A stretch of DNA of 64,000 nt, taken from NCBI RefSeq assembly GCF_000427965.1, contig NZ_ATZA01000005.1, positions 87,701 through 151,700 on the forward strand, in the 5' to 3' direction. Position 1 is the first letter of the stretch; every line of letters begins with the position of its first letter. Both the position numbers and the translations under genes were made by a program. The notes beneath the pieces were generated by a model. It was not told the DNA's origin, made no database searches, and was given only the letters and a program-made list of their open reading frames with translations. Shown here one piece after another: positions 22,659-32,660 of this stretch. The stretch is from Olivibacter sitiensis DSM 17696 (GTDB lineage Bacteria > Bacteroidota > Bacteroidia > Sphingobacteriales > Sphingobacteriaceae).

Positions 22659-24158
22659 ATGATAGATTTAAAACAACTGCAAGTCTGGTTCGTTACCGGA
22701 AGCCAAGACTTATATGGGGAAGAAACACTCCAGCAAGTAGCTGCACATGCCGAGGAAATAGCGCAATACCTTTCCACTCACGAAAGTACTCCTATACAAG
22801 TAACCTACAAGCCTATCGTAAAGAACAGCGAAGAAATATACGATACCATCGTCGCTGCCAATGCAGATGCCCATTGCATCGGTATTATCACCTGGATGCA
22901 TACCTTTTCACCGGCAAAAATGTGGATCAGGGGATTGAAGGCGCTGCAAAAGCCTTTGCTGCATCTCCATACGCAATACAACCGGGACATTCCTTGGTCT
23001 AGCATGGACATGGACTTCATGAACCTCAACCAAAGTGCACACGGCGACAGGGAGTTCGGCCATATCGTCACCAGGCTGAACATCAACCGAAAGGTGGTGA
23101 CCGGGCACTGGCAAGATGAAGAGGTATTGGAAAGGATCAACGTGTGGGCCAGGGCCGCGGCCGCTTGGCACGATTGGCAAGGTGCCAAATTTGTACGTTT
23201 TGGCGACAATATGCGTTACGTGGCCGTTACCGACGGGGACAAGGTAGAGGCCGAAACAAAATTCGGCTTCTCTGTCAATACCTACCCCATTGGCGATTTG
23301 GTGGCGGTCATCAATCAAACTAGCGAAGAGGAGATAAACACCTTATTAGCTGAATATGAAACCATCTATGAGTTGGCCGATGACGTGAAAGCCGGCGGCG
23401 CGCAACGCCATAGCCTGGTAGAGGCGGCCAAAATAGAAATAGGGTTGAGAAAGTTCCTTGAACAGGGCAACTTCAAGGGTTTTACCGATACTTTTGAAGA
23501 TTTGCATGGCATGGTACAGTTGCCAGGCTTAGCGGTACAAAGGCTCATGGCCGAAGGTTATGGTTTTGCGGGCGAAGGCGATTGGAAAACCCCAGCCTTG
23601 GTGAGGGCTTGTAAGGTAATGGGCGTCGGACTTCCCGGAACCACCGCTTTCATGGAAGACTATACCTACAACTTCGACCCAGACAATGCCCTGGTGCTGG
23701 GCTCGCACATGCTGGAAGTGGACGCCGCCCTGGCGAAGGGCAAAGCCAGGATAGAGGTGCACCCACTGGGCATTGGCGGAAAGGCAGACCCCGCACGGCT
23801 GGTATTCAACGGCATAAGCGGTCCTGCACTCAATGCCTCCTTGGTAGACCTTGGCACCCGATTTAGGCTTATCGTCAACAAGGTAGAGGGTGTGGAAGTA
23901 GAAAACGAACTGCCTAAATTGCCCGTAGCCAGAGTACTATGGAAACCATTGCCCGATATGAAAACCGGATGCAGCGCATGGATCTATGCCGGAGGCGCCC
24001 ACCATACCGCCTACAGCCTGAGCCTCACCCCCGAATACCTGGAGGACTTTGCCAAAATAGCCAATATCGAATACGTGGCGATAGACGAGAACACGAACCT
24101 TTCGACGTTCGAAAATGAGCTGAAATGGAGTGAATTGTATTATTTATTGAAAAAATAA
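22659..24158 (+). CDS. araA: L-arabinose isomerase
   Basis: Isomerises L-arabinose to L-ribulose, the first intracellular step. It has 499 residues, matching E. coli AraA (500), and begins with the family-typical [17 protein letters not shown]. The [27 protein letters not shown] and TQYNRDIPW segments, the Glu/His metal site region ([36 protein letters not shown]) and the C-terminal [10 protein letters not shown] are all present. Third gene of the operon. A strong hairpin separates it from the downstream symporter. Confidence 0.97.
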   Translation: MIDLKQLQVWFVTGSQDLYGEETLQQVAAHAEEIAQYLSTHESTPIQVTYKPIVKNSEEIYDTIVAANADAHCIGIITWMHTFSPAKMWIRGLKALQKPLLHLHTQYNRDIPWSSMDMDFMNLNQSAHGDREFGHIVTRLNINRKVVTGHWQDEEVLERINVWARAAAAWHDWQGAKFVRFGDNMRYVAVTDGDKVEAETKFGFSVNTYPIGDLVAVINQTSEEEINTLLAEYETIYELADDVKAGGAQRHSLVEAAKIEIGLRKFLEQGNFKGFTDTFEDLHGMVQLPGLAVQRLMAEGYGFAGEGDWKTPALVRACKVMGVGLPGTTAFMEDYTYNFDPDNALVLGSHMLEVDAALAKGKARIEVHPLGIGGKADPARLVFNGISGPALNASLVDLGTRFRLIVNKVEGVEVENELPKLPVARVLWKPLPDMKTGCSAWIYAGGAHHTAYSLSLTPEYLEDFAKIANIEYVAIDENTNLSTFENELKWSELYYLLKK

Positions 24159-24170
24159 CCAAGACCTGTG

Positions 24171-24205
24171 GGGTTGTCGAAAAAGGTTAACTTTATCGAC
24201 AACCC
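24171..24205 (+). other. Intercistronic hairpin between araA and the symporter
   Basis: GGGTTGTCGA (24171-24180) pairs perfectly with TCGACAACCC (24196-24205), with inner AAAG/CTTT pairs. No U-run follows, so it is not a standard terminator. Such structures often protect upstream mRNA from 3' exonucleases or reduce read-through, which would set symporter expression below araBDA. Confidence 0.6.
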
Positions 24206-24229
24206 TATACAAACCAATATGGAACTGAT

Positions 24230-25927
24230 ATGGAAAAATTTGCAACCGTAGATTATATCATATATGTCATCTACTTCTTTCTAGTGGCCGGTTATGGCTA
24301 TTGGATTTATCGAAAGAAAAGCTCAGAAAAGGCCAGTAGCAAGGATTATTTCCTTGCCGAAGGCTCACTCACCTGGTGGGCCATAGGCTCGTCGCTCATT
24401 GCCTCCAACATTTCCGCCGAGCAGTTTATCGGCATGAGTGGCAATGGTTTCACCGTGGGCGTGGCCGTTGCGGCCTACGAATGGATAGCTGCCATAGCCC
24501 TCATCATCGTAGCCGTATGGTTTATCCCTGTCTACCTGAAGAACAAGATATTTACCATGCCGCAGTTCCTGAACAACCGCTACAATGAGACCACCAGCCT
24601 CATTATGGCCGTATTCTGGCTGTTCCTCTATATTTTCGTCAACCTGACATCCATCTTGTTCCTGGGCTCCCTGGCCATAAACAATATGGCGGGCGGCGAA
24701 AGCTTCCACCTCATTGTGGTGGCACTGGCCATTTTTGCCATCGTGATTACACTTGGCGGTATGCGGGTCATAGGGTTTACGGATGTCATCCAGGTAGTTG
24801 TACTCATTATAGGCGGCATCGCCACTACCTATGTGGCGCTGACGCTCGTAAGCGAACATTTCGGTATGGGAAAAGACGTATTGGCAGGTTTCAATAAATT
24901 GTTGAAAGATTCCCCGGACCATTTTGAAATGATTATCGACAAACCTGGCCCCGGCTCCTCCCAGGAGCACATCAACAAATACCTGATGCTGCCGGGCATT
25001 GCCATGTACTTTGCCGGTATCTGGATAGTCAACCTCAACTACTGGGGCTGTAACCAGTACATCACCCAGCGGGCTTTGGGTGCCGACCTGAAAACGGCAC
25101 GTACGGGTATTCTCTTTGCCGGCTTTCTGAAATTGTTCATGCCGGTCATTGTGATGCTCCCCGGTATTGCAGCTTATGTGCTTTACAAAAACGGAGCCTT
25201 GCAGAACGAAATGGCACCCGGCGGCAATTTCAATCCCGACAATGCCTATTCGGCTATCTTGGGCTTCTTGCCAGATGGGCTGAAAGGCCTGTCATTGGCT
25301 GCACTTACCGCTGCCATCGTAGCGTCGTTGGCCGGCAAAGCCAATAGTATTGCTACTATCTTCACACTGGATATCTACAAAAAATACATGGACAAGGGCG
25401 CAAGCGAATCCAAAATGGTATGGGTAGGGAAAATTACCGTTATTGCGTCCATCCTGCTTTCCATCCTATTCACTTGGGACGATATGCTGGGTATTGGGGG
25501 AGCTGGTGGATTTACCTTTATCCAAAAATATACGGGCTTCATCAGCCCCGGGGTATTTGCCATGTTCCTATTGGGCATGTTCTGGAAGCGCACGACCGGT
25601 ACGGCAGCCATATTGGGCCTAATTACCGGCTTTGGTCTATCGGTCTTTTTCAATGAGTTTGCTCCTTCTTTGTTCGGCAACGAAACCTGGATATATACCG
25701 CTTATCCAAATGGTAGAGGCGGATATGAAATTCCTTTTCAGATCTGCATGGGGCTGGCTTTCCTGTTCACCATGATCCTAATGGTTTCCGTTAGCCTATT
25801 GGGTCCAAAGGTAAATCCCAAGGCCTTTGTACTGGATACCAAGATGTTCCGTGTAGAACCATCTGTCATGGTATTGATTGTCATTACCCTTATCTTGGTA
25901 AGTGCCCTTTATGTTAGATTTTGGTAA
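24230..25927 (+). CDS. Sodium:solute symporter, predicted L-arabinose transporter
   Basis: Inner-membrane SSS/SGLT-family transporter of 565 residues with about 14 hydrophobic segments. Family marks include DYFLAEGSLTWWAIGSSLIASN, SAEQFIGMSGNGF, GGMRVIGFTDVIQVVVLI and LSLAALTAAIVASLAGKANS, which contains the conserved sodium-site Ser/Ala region. Placement directly after araBDA and under the same operator indicates that it brings L-arabinose (released in the periplasm) into the cytoplasm; substrate is inferred from context. It is last in its operon and converges on the tal operon, with a shared terminator between. Confidence 0.9.
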   Translation: MEKFATVDYIIYVIYFFLVAGYGYWIYRKKSSEKASSKDYFLAEGSLTWWAIGSSLIASNISAEQFIGMSGNGFTVGVAVAAYEWIAAIALIIVAVWFIPVYLKNKIFTMPQFLNNRYNETTSLIMAVFWLFLYIFVNLTSILFLGSLAINNMAGGESFHLIVVALAIFAIVITLGGMRVIGFTDVIQVVVLIIGGIATTYVALTLVSEHFGMGKDVLAGFNKLLKDSPDHFEMIIDKPGPGSSQEHINKYLMLPGIAMYFAGIWIVNLNYWGCNQYITQRALGADLKTARTGILFAGFLKLFMPVIVMLPGIAAYVLYKNGALQNEMAPGGNFNPDNAYSAILGFLPDGLKGLSLAALTAAIVASLAGKANSIATIFTLDIYKKYMDKGASESKMVWVGKITVIASILLSILFTWDDMLGIGGAGGFTFIQKYTGFISPGVFAMFLLGMFWKRTTGTAAILGLITGFGLSVFFNEFAPSLFGNETWIYTAYPNGRGGYEIPFQICMGLAFLFTMILMVSVSLLGPKVNPKAFVLDTKMFRVEPSVMVLIVITLILVSALYVRFW

Positions 25928-26058
25928 TTAACACCGACGACCAATTAAAGGACATGGCCTAACAGATACAGCGGGCTCTTATGAAGATGGTATATGCCCG
26001 TCAATTGGAACCTCAAAGCGAGCATGCATCCACATTAATAATAAGCTCCTTGCCATAG

Positions 26059-26093
26059 AAAAGGCGAAAAGATCGTATTTCTTTTCGCCTTTT
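26059..26093. terminator. Bidirectional terminator between symporter and transaldolase genes
   Basis: AAAAGGCGAAAAG (26059-26071) and CTTTTCGCCTTTT (26081-26093) form a perfect 13-bp stem around a 9-nt loop. A-runs on the left and T-runs on the right supply U-tracts in both directions. It lies between two converging operons in the 186-bp gap. Confidence 0.85.
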
Positions 26094-26113
26094 GCTTTCA
26101 TAGTTCTCCTTGT

Positions 26114-26785
26114 TTACACTACTTGAGCCGCAGCAGCAGCCTTGGCATGGTCTGCCAAAAATTGCTCCAGGCCCTTGTCCGTAAGAGGGTGCTTCAACAG
26201 CCCTAGTATGGCAGATAAAGGCCCTGTCATAACATCTGCCCCAATCTTGGCACATTCGATGATATGCATGTTGTGCCTGATAGATGCCGCCAAAATCTGT
26301 GTTTCATAGCCATAGTTGTCGTATATGGTCCTGATGTCTTCAATCAGCGACAACCCATCCGTGGAAATATCATCCAAACGTCCCACAAATGGAGATACAT
26401 AGGTCGCACCGGCCTTGGCCGCCAGCAATGCTTGTCCAGCGGAGAACACCAAGGTGCAATTGGTACGGATGCCTTGCTCGCTGAAATAACGTATGGCCTT
26501 GATACCATCCTTTATCATGGGTACTTTCACCACGATGTTTTCATGGAGCTCAGCCAATACCAAGCCTTCCTTGACGATGTTCTCATAATCTGTGGCGATC
26601 ACTTCTGCACTCACATCGCCATCTACCAAATCGCAAATAGCTCGGTAGTGCTTTCTTACCGCTTCCTCCCCGCTAATACCTTCCTTGGCCATGAGGGAGG
26701 GATTGGTAGTTACGCCATCCAATACACCCAGATCGTTTGCTATGGCTATCTGTTCGAGATTTGCCGTGTCGATAAAAAATTTCAT
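26114..26785 (-). CDS. tal: Transaldolase, short TalC/fructose-6-phosphate aldolase type
   Basis: Class I aldolase of the pentose phosphate pathway, 223 residues, which matches the short subfamily (about 215-220). The start [13 protein letters not shown] and [11 protein letters not shown] are family signatures. The Schiff-base Lys is in NIVVKVPM, and [29 protein letters not shown] is the phosphate-binding part. It would process the D-xylulose 5-phosphate carbon from arabinose together with chromosomal transketolase. It overlaps the upstream HAD gene by 4 bp (ATGA) and ends the GH51-led operon. Confidence 0.94.
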   Translation of the reverse strand: MKFFIDTANLEQIAIANDLGVLDGVTTNPSLMAKEGISGEEAVRKHYRAICDLVDGDVSAEVIATDYENIVKEGLVLAELHENIVVKVPMIKDGIKAIRYFSEQGIRTNCTLVFSAGQALLAAKAGATYVSPFVGRLDDISTDGLSLIEDIRTIYDNYGYETQILAASIRHNMHIIECAKIGADVMTGPLSAILGLLKHPLTDKGLEQFLADHAKAAAAAQVV

Positions 26786-27480
26786 AAACTTCCCTTATTT
26801 ATTGTTTCGTCAAAATTTCCTTCCATGATTTCCCGAAGAATGGGATCTGTAAAGTCGGCCACAAATGCCTTCACATTGTCCAACCCGACAAAGTCATCTG
26901 GCCCATGCATGGTCATGACCACTACAGCATCCATGCCCGCCCTCTGGGCAGATAGCACGCCATTGGGATTATCCTCAAATACTAGGCATTCCGCTGGAGG
27001 CAATTGCAGCTTACTGGCGCATTGCAGATAGGTTTCTGGGCTAGGTTTGCTCTCCTTTACCTCATCTGCGCTTACTACCGCATCGATCATAGACCTTATA
27101 TGCAAACCATCCAGCACAAAGTCGATATTTTCCTGTATGGCCGCACTGCCGATCGCTATTTTTATCCGGTGATCCTGAAGAAAGAACAGAAAGTTGTACA
27201 GGCCATCCAGCAACTTCAGATGAGGTTCAAAATTTTTTCTATACCTCTCTTCCTTTTCTTTTTCCAGCGCTCTGATTTCCGAAGGGGAAAATCCCCTATC
27301 TGGCAGTAACCTCTTGAGTACTTCCACGTTCTTGCCGTACATTTCGCGGTTCAGGCGCTCAACGCCGACATCTACACCTAGACATTTATGCAAGGCCTCT
27401 TTCCATCCTTGGATGTGATATTGCATATCGTCTACCATGGTGCCATTCAGGTCAAACAGCACGGCTTTATACTTTTGCAT
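26782..27480 (-). CDS. HAD-superfamily phosphatase, beta-phosphoglucomutase-like, with DxN motif
   Basis: Cytoplasmic HAD subfamily I protein of 232 residues with a helical cap. Motif I reads [10 protein letters not shown]: the nucleophile Asp10 is present but the usual second Asp is Asn12. Motif II (IAIGSAA), the motif III Lys region ([14 protein letters not shown]) and motif IV ([18 protein letters not shown]) are intact. The second Asp normally acts as general acid/base, so activity may be altered or the metabolite unusual. It probably dephosphorylates or isomerises a sugar phosphate made during arabinose use. Translationally coupled to tal (4-bp overlap). Confidence 0.9.
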   Translation of the reverse strand: MQKYKAVLFDLNGTMVDDMQYHIQGWKEALHKCLGVDVGVERLNREMYGKNVEVLKRLLPDRGFSPSEIRALEKEKEERYRKNFEPHLKLLDGLYNFLFFLQDHRIKIAIGSAAIQENIDFVLDGLHIRSMIDAVVSADEVKESKPSPETYLQCASKLQLPPAECLVFEDNPNGVLSAQRAGMDAVVVMTMHGPDDFVGLDNVKAFVADFTDPILREIMEGNFDETINKGSL

Positions 27481-27481
27481 A

Positions 27482-28453
27482 CTAATGTGAATTTATTCCT
27501 TCCGATGTCATGACGACGCGCTTTATGGAACCGTCCTTGTTATATTTCAGCTCATCGATACATACCGAACGGCGGTAGCTTCCTCCATCAGTATTGATGG
27601 CTCCGTTATGGTAGATGAACAGGTCCTTTCCCTTAAAGGTCACGATAGATTGGTGATTGGTATTGGAATTTCCGGCAATCTCATTGATGACACCTTTAAA
27701 TTCCCAAGGCCCATGTATACTCCTGCTCATAGCATAGGCTATCTTCTCTGGGAACTCGGTAGCATAGGACAGGTAGTACCATCCCTTATGCTTATGTATC
27801 CACGGCGCTTCGGTAAACTTTGGGATATTTATGACTTGAATATCTCCTGCCAGTTCGGTCATGTTATTAGCCAATTTGGCATAATAACAGGCCGTATTGC
27901 CCCAAAATAGATAAGCCTGCCCATCATCGTCAATAATGACCGAGGGGTCTATATCATCCCATGAGATGGCTGTCGCTCTCGTCATTTCGTTTGTTATCAA
28001 TGCTTTGCCAAGCGCGTCCTTAAATGGCCCTTCTGGCCTATCGGCCACAGCTACCCCGATGGCCTTGCCGCCATCTTTGTGTTCGGTAGCGACGTACCAA
28101 TAGAACTTGCCATCCCGTTCTATTACCTGCGAAGCCCAGGCATCGCCCTTGGACCAAGAAAAATCCTTTGTGCTCAAAGGAACGGGATGTTCCGTCCATG
28201 TTTTGAGATCGGTCGTGGAGAAGACCAACCATTCATGCATTTCATAAAAGTGCTTGCTTTTTGGTGCCTCATCATGGCCGGCATAAACGTACAATTTCTC
28301 CCCTACCACCAAGCCCGCAGGGTCCGCCGTGTACTTATGAGTGATAATGGGGTTGCCTTTAGCCATAAAGGTCGTATCCTGTGCATTCGCAAAGTCCGCT
28401 TGGGTATGCAGTATAGCCAAAAGGGACAATTGGATTAGCGCTCTCATGTTCAT
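27482..28453 (-). CDS. GH43-family glycosidase (alpha-L-arabinofuranosidase-like)
   Basis: Secreted single-domain GH43 of 323 residues (signal near SLLAILHTQADFANAQ). Catalytic triad positions are present: HKYTADPAGLVVGEKLYVY (base Asp), WDDIDPSVIIDDDGQAYLFWG (second Asp), FTEAPWIHKHKGWYYLSY (general-acid Glu). The N-terminal pattern is like GH43 enzymes that remove arabinofuranose from xylan or arabinan. It is the fifth gene of the seven-gene operon that starts at 34205; its stop is 1 bp upstream of the HAD start. Exact linkage is not predictable. Confidence 0.88.
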   Translation of the reverse strand: MNMRALIQLSLLAILHTQADFANAQDTTFMAKGNPIITHKYTADPAGLVVGEKLYVYAGHDEAPKSKHFYEMHEWLVFSTTDLKTWTEHPVPLSTKDFSWSKGDAWASQVIERDGKFYWYVATEHKDGGKAIGVAVADRPEGPFKDALGKALITNEMTRATAISWDDIDPSVIIDDDGQAYLFWGNTACYYAKLANNMTELAGDIQVINIPKFTEAPWIHKHKGWYYLSYATEFPEKIAYAMSRSIHGPWEFKGVINEIAGNSNTNHQSIVTFKGKDLFIYHNGAINTDGGSYRRSVCIDELKYNKDGSIKRVVMTSEGINSH

Positions 28454-28456
28454 TGT

Positions 28457-29617
28457 CTATTTTACCGTAAAGTGATAGGAAGTTTTCGTTCTGTATTTTT
28501 CTCCCGCCTTCAGCACGGTACTCGGAAATTCGGGCCTGTTGGGGGAATCTGGAAAATGTTGGGTCTCCAAACAAAGAGCCGTGCGATAATCGTAATCCTT
28601 TCCGCCCTTTCCATGATGATCACCGCCTTTCATAAAATTGCCCGAATAGAACTGTACACCTGGCTGATCGGTATAGACTTCCATGAAAATTCCGGTCTCT
28701 GCGCTGTACAGGGAAGCGATCTTTCCATAGCCTTCTTTCTTGTTCAGGACATAGTTATGGTCGTATCCTCCACCCAATTTCAGTTGCTCCTCTTCATTTC
28801 CTATACGCTCACCCACCTTGGTCGCGTTCTTGAAATCAAAAGCCGTACCCTCTACAGGCATCAGTTCACCCGTTGGGATCAGCGTGCTGTCCACCGATGT
28901 TATCGCATCGGCATCGATCTGCAATTCATGCGATAGGATGTCTCCATTTCCCGCTCCATTGAGGTTAAAAAAGCTGTGGTTGGTAAGGTTTGCAACGGTG
29001 TTCTTGTCCGAAGTAGCCTCATAGGAGATCTCAATACTGTTATTGTCGGTCAATCTATAGGTGATTGTAGCCGTTAATGTACCTGGATATCCGGCTTCGC
29101 CGTCAACAGAAATGTAAGTAAGTTTCACCGTTTGACTATCGACTTGCTGTGCATCGAATACTTTAGTATGGAACCCATCCTTTCCGCCATGCAAGCTATT
29201 GCTGCCGTCATTTTGCTGCAACTGATAGGTTTGTCCATCCAATGAAAAAGCACCATCCTTGATCCTATTGCCATAGCGTCCTATGGTACTACCGTAGAAG
29301 GTGGTCGGATTTTTCAGGTATTCGTTTATATTATCGTGACCTAGTACCACGTCAGTGAGCTGGCCATTTTTGTCGGGAACCAACAGTTGTACTAAGCGAG
29401 CACCAAAATTGGTAATAGCCGCACTCACGCCATCCTTGTTTTTCAGATAGTAAATTCCAATTTGCTTTCCTTCATGTTCTTGATTGAAGTTACCAAGTTT
29501 AAAATCCACCGAATCCGCCTTGTCTAGCTCGGCAGATCCCTGTTTTCCCGCGGGGCTGCCACACGCTGCGACTCCTACAACAAGAAGACCAGCAGTCAAT
29601 TTTCCCAAGTTCATCAT
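28457..29617 (-). CDS. galM: Aldose 1-epimerase, lipoprotein form
   Basis: Interconverts alpha and beta anomers of aldoses, helping enzymes and transporters that need one anomer of arabinose. Lipobox VVGVAAC places the modified Cys near residue 19, so the protein is membrane-anchored, likely facing the periplasm. GalM motifs: ITNFGARLVQLLVPD, STIGRYGNRIKDG, LHGGKDGFHTKVFD (catalytic His region), NLTNHSFFNLNG, QFYSGNFMKGG and the C-terminal LCLETQHFPDSPNRPEFPS with the catalytic Glu. 386 residues, longer than the cytoplasmic E. coli enzyme because of the signal and linker. Between two GH43 genes in the GH51-led operon. Confidence 0.93.
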   Translation of the reverse strand: MMNLGKLTAGLLVVGVAACGSPAGKQGSAELDKADSVDFKLGNFNQEHEGKQIGIYYLKNKDGVSAAITNFGARLVQLLVPDKNGQLTDVVLGHDNINEYLKNPTTFYGSTIGRYGNRIKDGAFSLDGQTYQLQQNDGSNSLHGGKDGFHTKVFDAQQVDSQTVKLTYISVDGEAGYPGTLTATITYRLTDNNSIEISYEATSDKNTVANLTNHSFFNLNGAGNGDILSHELQIDADAITSVDSTLIPTGELMPVEGTAFDFKNATKVGERIGNEEEQLKLGGGYDHNYVLNKKEGYGKIASLYSAETGIFMEVYTDQPGVQFYSGNFMKGGDHHGKGGKDYDYRTALCLETQHFPDSPNRPEFPSTVLKAGEKYRTKTSYHFTVK

Positions 29618-29645
29618 ATAAGTTTTAATTTATCAGCAATATTAA

Positions 29646-30653
29646 TCAATTAATTTCTGGCCAGCCACTTTTATTCCATGATAACTCGCTCAACCGCAGC
29701 TTGGGCTTGCCGTTGTCATTGCCATCGTAGGCATGAAACAGGATATAGTCTACACCCTTTATGTTCACCACGGCATTGTGTCCAACACCGTGCCAACGCT
29801 CGTCACCCTGCAACAATAACTTGCCACCTCCCCTTGCCATATCCACCCCACGTTCGTCTACGTAAGGTCCTTCCGCGACCTTGGAACGCCCTACGATCAT
29901 CTTATAGGTGCTTTCCTTACCCTTGCAACAGTAATCGATGGATGCAAATAGATAAAAGTACCCTTCATGTCTATAAATAAACGGTGCTTCTATGGCATTG
30001 CCACCCGCATCTACCGGGTTGTTCTCTATGGCCAATGGGTTAGGCAAGGCCGGATCTTTCTTTCTACTGGCTATGGTTTTCAAAGGGTGCTTTAAGGTAT
30101 CGGCCACCGCTAAGGCATCTTGGCGAAGCTTTACTAATTGCAGGCCTCCCCAAAAAGATCCGAAAACCAAATAAGGGTTGCCCCCTTCGTCCAGCACCAT
30201 GTTTGGGTCTATGGCATTCCAATTAGTGACACCTGGAAACGACTGGATAATAAGCCCATGGTCTTCCCAATGAAAGTTGGGATCGTCCCTGTCCAAAGTA
30301 ATATTGGTGGCCAGTCCTATACAGGAGGTGTTTTTCCCAAAAGCCGATACCGAATAGAACAAATAGTACCTCCCTTGATAATAACTGATATCGGGAGCCC
30401 AGATATGCCCTTTGAAGCTCGGTATCTGCTCTTTGGCCCAAAGCGGTGGCTCGGAAAACACAGCAGGCTCGGCTTGCCAGTTCTTCAAATCATCGGAACG
30501 CCATACACTGATCCCGTTGCCGGTAGAAAAAAGGTAATATTTTCCATCCACCTCTTGGAGAACGGGGTCATGTACCACAATGTCTTGCTCCTGAGCAAAC
30601 GATGTGGTGCCAACGATAACAGCCAATAAACCAAAGACCAGTGCGCGCATCAT
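29646..30653 (-). CDS. Secreted endo-alpha-1,5-L-arabinanase-like GH43
   Basis: Cleaves the alpha-1,5-arabinan backbone; 335 residues with a signal peptide (LVFGLLAVIVGTTSFAQ). The pattern is that of GH43 endo-arabinanases: VHDPVLQEVDGKYYLFSTG (base Asp), KGHIWAPDISYYQGRYYLFY, NAIDPNMVLDEGGNPYLVFGS (second Asp), AIEAPFIYRHEGYFYLFAS (acid Glu) and VGHNAV near the end. It adjoins the GH51 gene upstream (its ATG follows that stop directly), so the two are co-translated in one operon for arabinan breakdown. Confidence 0.9.
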   Translation of the reverse strand: MMRALVFGLLAVIVGTTSFAQEQDIVVHDPVLQEVDGKYYLFSTGNGISVWRSDDLKNWQAEPAVFSEPPLWAKEQIPSFKGHIWAPDISYYQGRYYLFYSVSAFGKNTSCIGLATNITLDRDDPNFHWEDHGLIIQSFPGVTNWNAIDPNMVLDEGGNPYLVFGSFWGGLQLVKLRQDALAVADTLKHPLKTIASRKKDPALPNPLAIENNPVDAGGNAIEAPFIYRHEGYFYLFASIDYCCKGKESTYKMIVGRSKVAEGPYVDERGVDMARGGGKLLLQGDERWHGVGHNAVVNIKGVDYILFHAYDGNDNGKPKLRLSELSWNKSGWPEIN

Positions 30654-32642
30654 CTATCTTGCTTTGATTCGGTATACATGAAACGAATAGGGTTGCATAC
30701 CTATATCCTTTTGCAGGGCCGCTATGGCCATGTTCTGCTCTCGAGGGCTTACTTTCTTAGGCTCATCCAAGGTGTTGCCGACGTCCAGGTCATCGGCATG
30801 CAGTACCTGAACCGATACCGATTTTTGCCACTTGCCTCCTTTTCCCAAATCAAGCTTGATGTGTTGTTCTTTATTGGAGTGATTGACTACCTTAATGATC
30901 AGCTCTTTCGCTTTGCTATCCCACATGGCAGAAGCATATAGGCTATCCTTGCCTACCAGTGGTGCGCCATCTTTCGTGAGTGGCACTATCTTATCGCCCT
31001 TGTTGGTCGAGTACAATTGCTGCACATAATAGTTTGGTGTGCCATAGGAACGGAGATTATCTACCCATATGAGATCTGGGCTCCACTGCCAGCCATCGAC
31101 ATGGGCAAAAAGCGGTGCATAGGAGGCCATGGCCACCACATCCGCATTGCGATCTATACCCGTGAGAAATGCGGCTTCTGCCACCGCAGCACGCCAAGTG
31201 TTCTTGTTACCATTGCTGGCAATCTTATCGGTATGTGCGGCATATTCCCCCGCAAATATCTTGCTCCCTTGGCGATCGTAGTGGTCATAGCGGGCCGCGC
31301 TTTTCAAAAACCATTCCGGATTACGGTAAAAATGTTCGTCGATGACATCGATTTTCATGGACCTCAACTGCTTGTCCAAAAATTCGAAGCGCTCCCCGTC
31401 GGGATCAGTACCCGAGCTAGCAATGATCTGGATATCGGGATATTTCGTTTTGATGGCCTTCTGAAAAATGGCCAAGCGTTCGATGTACTGCGGCCCCCAA
31501 TTTTCGTTCCCCACGCCCAGCATCTTGAGATGAAAGGGTTCGGGATGGCCCATTTCGGCCCTTAGCTTACCCCAAGCGGTAGAAAGGTCGCCATTGGCAA
31601 ATTCGATCAGGTCCAATGCGTCCTGCACATATTCGTCCAAATCTTCCAAAGGCACCAATTCGGCCGTATTGAACTGACAGGCCATCCCGCAGTTGAGGAT
31701 GGGCAATGGCTGTGCACCGATATCCTCGGCCAACTGGAAATATTCGAAGAAACCCAGTCCGAAACTCTGAAAATAGTCGGGTGTCAGCTTATGCTTAAAC
31801 TCGGTATTCCACCGATTGATGATCAGCTGACGGTCTTCTACGGGGCCTACGGTCTTTTTCCACTGAAAGCGATTGGCCAAGTCGCGCCCTTCTACGATAC
31901 AGCCGCCAGGAAAGCGTATAAACTCAGGCTTTAAGTCAGCCAAGAGCTGCACCATATCTGCCCGCAAACCTCCCGGCCTATTCTTCCAGGTATCTTCGGG
32001 AAACAAGGAAATCATATCCATATCTACTTTTCCCTTGCCTACTATCCATAATCGAAAATGCCCTTTTGCTTCTGTGGCGGTAGCCGTCAAACTGGCATTG
32101 ATTTTTTGCCACTGCCCTGCGGTAGCACCAATCGGGACTTCCTGCGTACCTATTACCCTACCTGTGGTATCGAGCAATTCCAGCGTTAGTTTAATGTCTG
32201 TACCGTCTGTGCGATAGAAAGACGAAAAATCGTACCTCAGCCCCTTCTTGATACCCATGCCCCGAAAACCTTCGTTCTCCAAACCTACCTTGTTCGCTTC
32301 GGCATTTCCGGTATATACACTGATATATCGGGGATTTCGCTCGTATTGCTTCCCGCTCCTGTTGACCACCAGCACATCGCCTTCGGCCACGCCTTTTCCC
32401 AGTTTTTTCCATCCCATCAGGGGCTCGGTAAATTCAAAGGAACGGTTCTTTACTAGCTCGGCATATATGCCACCATCGGCTCCCATATTGATATCCTCAA
32501 AAAATACGCCCCAAAGCTTGTCGGAAACATCCGCCTTTGCGTTTGCCAAGTCTACCTTGAGTGTTTTTACTTCCTGGGCCGTGCCCATAGATACGAGCGA
32601 GATGAGTCCAAGTATACTGCATTTTATGTGTTTTGCAATCAT
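30654..32642 (-). CDS. GH51 alpha-L-arabinofuranosidase with N-terminal CBM4-like domain
   Basis: Secreted exo-arabinofuranosidase of 662 residues. After the signal (CSILGLISLVSMGTAQ) comes LWGVFFEDINMGADGGIYAEL, typical of long GH51 enzymes, then a carbohydrate-binding-like beta-sandwich (about 75-210) and the TIM barrel (FIRFPGGCIVEGRD). The acid/base Glu is in LGVGNENWG (about residue 379) and the nucleophile Glu in IFAGEYAAH (about 465). A C-terminal beta domain follows. It differs in architecture from the neighbouring GH51, so the two probably split the linkages (for example 1,2/1,3 side chains versus 1,5 oligomers); that division is inference. Confidence 0.94.
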   Translation of the reverse strand: MIAKHIKCSILGLISLVSMGTAQEVKTLKVDLANAKADVSDKLWGVFFEDINMGADGGIYAELVKNRSFEFTEPLMGWKKLGKGVAEGDVLVVNRSGKQYERNPRYISVYTGNAEANKVGLENEGFRGMGIKKGLRYDFSSFYRTDGTDIKLTLELLDTTGRVIGTQEVPIGATAGQWQKINASLTATATEAKGHFRLWIVGKGKVDMDMISLFPEDTWKNRPGGLRADMVQLLADLKPEFIRFPGGCIVEGRDLANRFQWKKTVGPVEDRQLIINRWNTEFKHKLTPDYFQSFGLGFFEYFQLAEDIGAQPLPILNCGMACQFNTAELVPLEDLDEYVQDALDLIEFANGDLSTAWGKLRAEMGHPEPFHLKMLGVGNENWGPQYIERLAIFQKAIKTKYPDIQIIASSGTDPDGERFEFLDKQLRSMKIDVIDEHFYRNPEWFLKSAARYDHYDRQGSKIFAGEYAAHTDKIASNGNKNTWRAAVAEAAFLTGIDRNADVVAMASYAPLFAHVDGWQWSPDLIWVDNLRSYGTPNYYVQQLYSTNKGDKIVPLTKDGAPLVGKDSLYASAMWDSKAKELIIKVVNHSNKEQHIKLDLGKGGKWQKSVSVQVLHADDLDVGNTLDEPKKVSPREQNMAIAALQKDIGMQPYSFHVYRIKAR

Positions 32643-32660
32643 GATATAAAATCTAAACCA

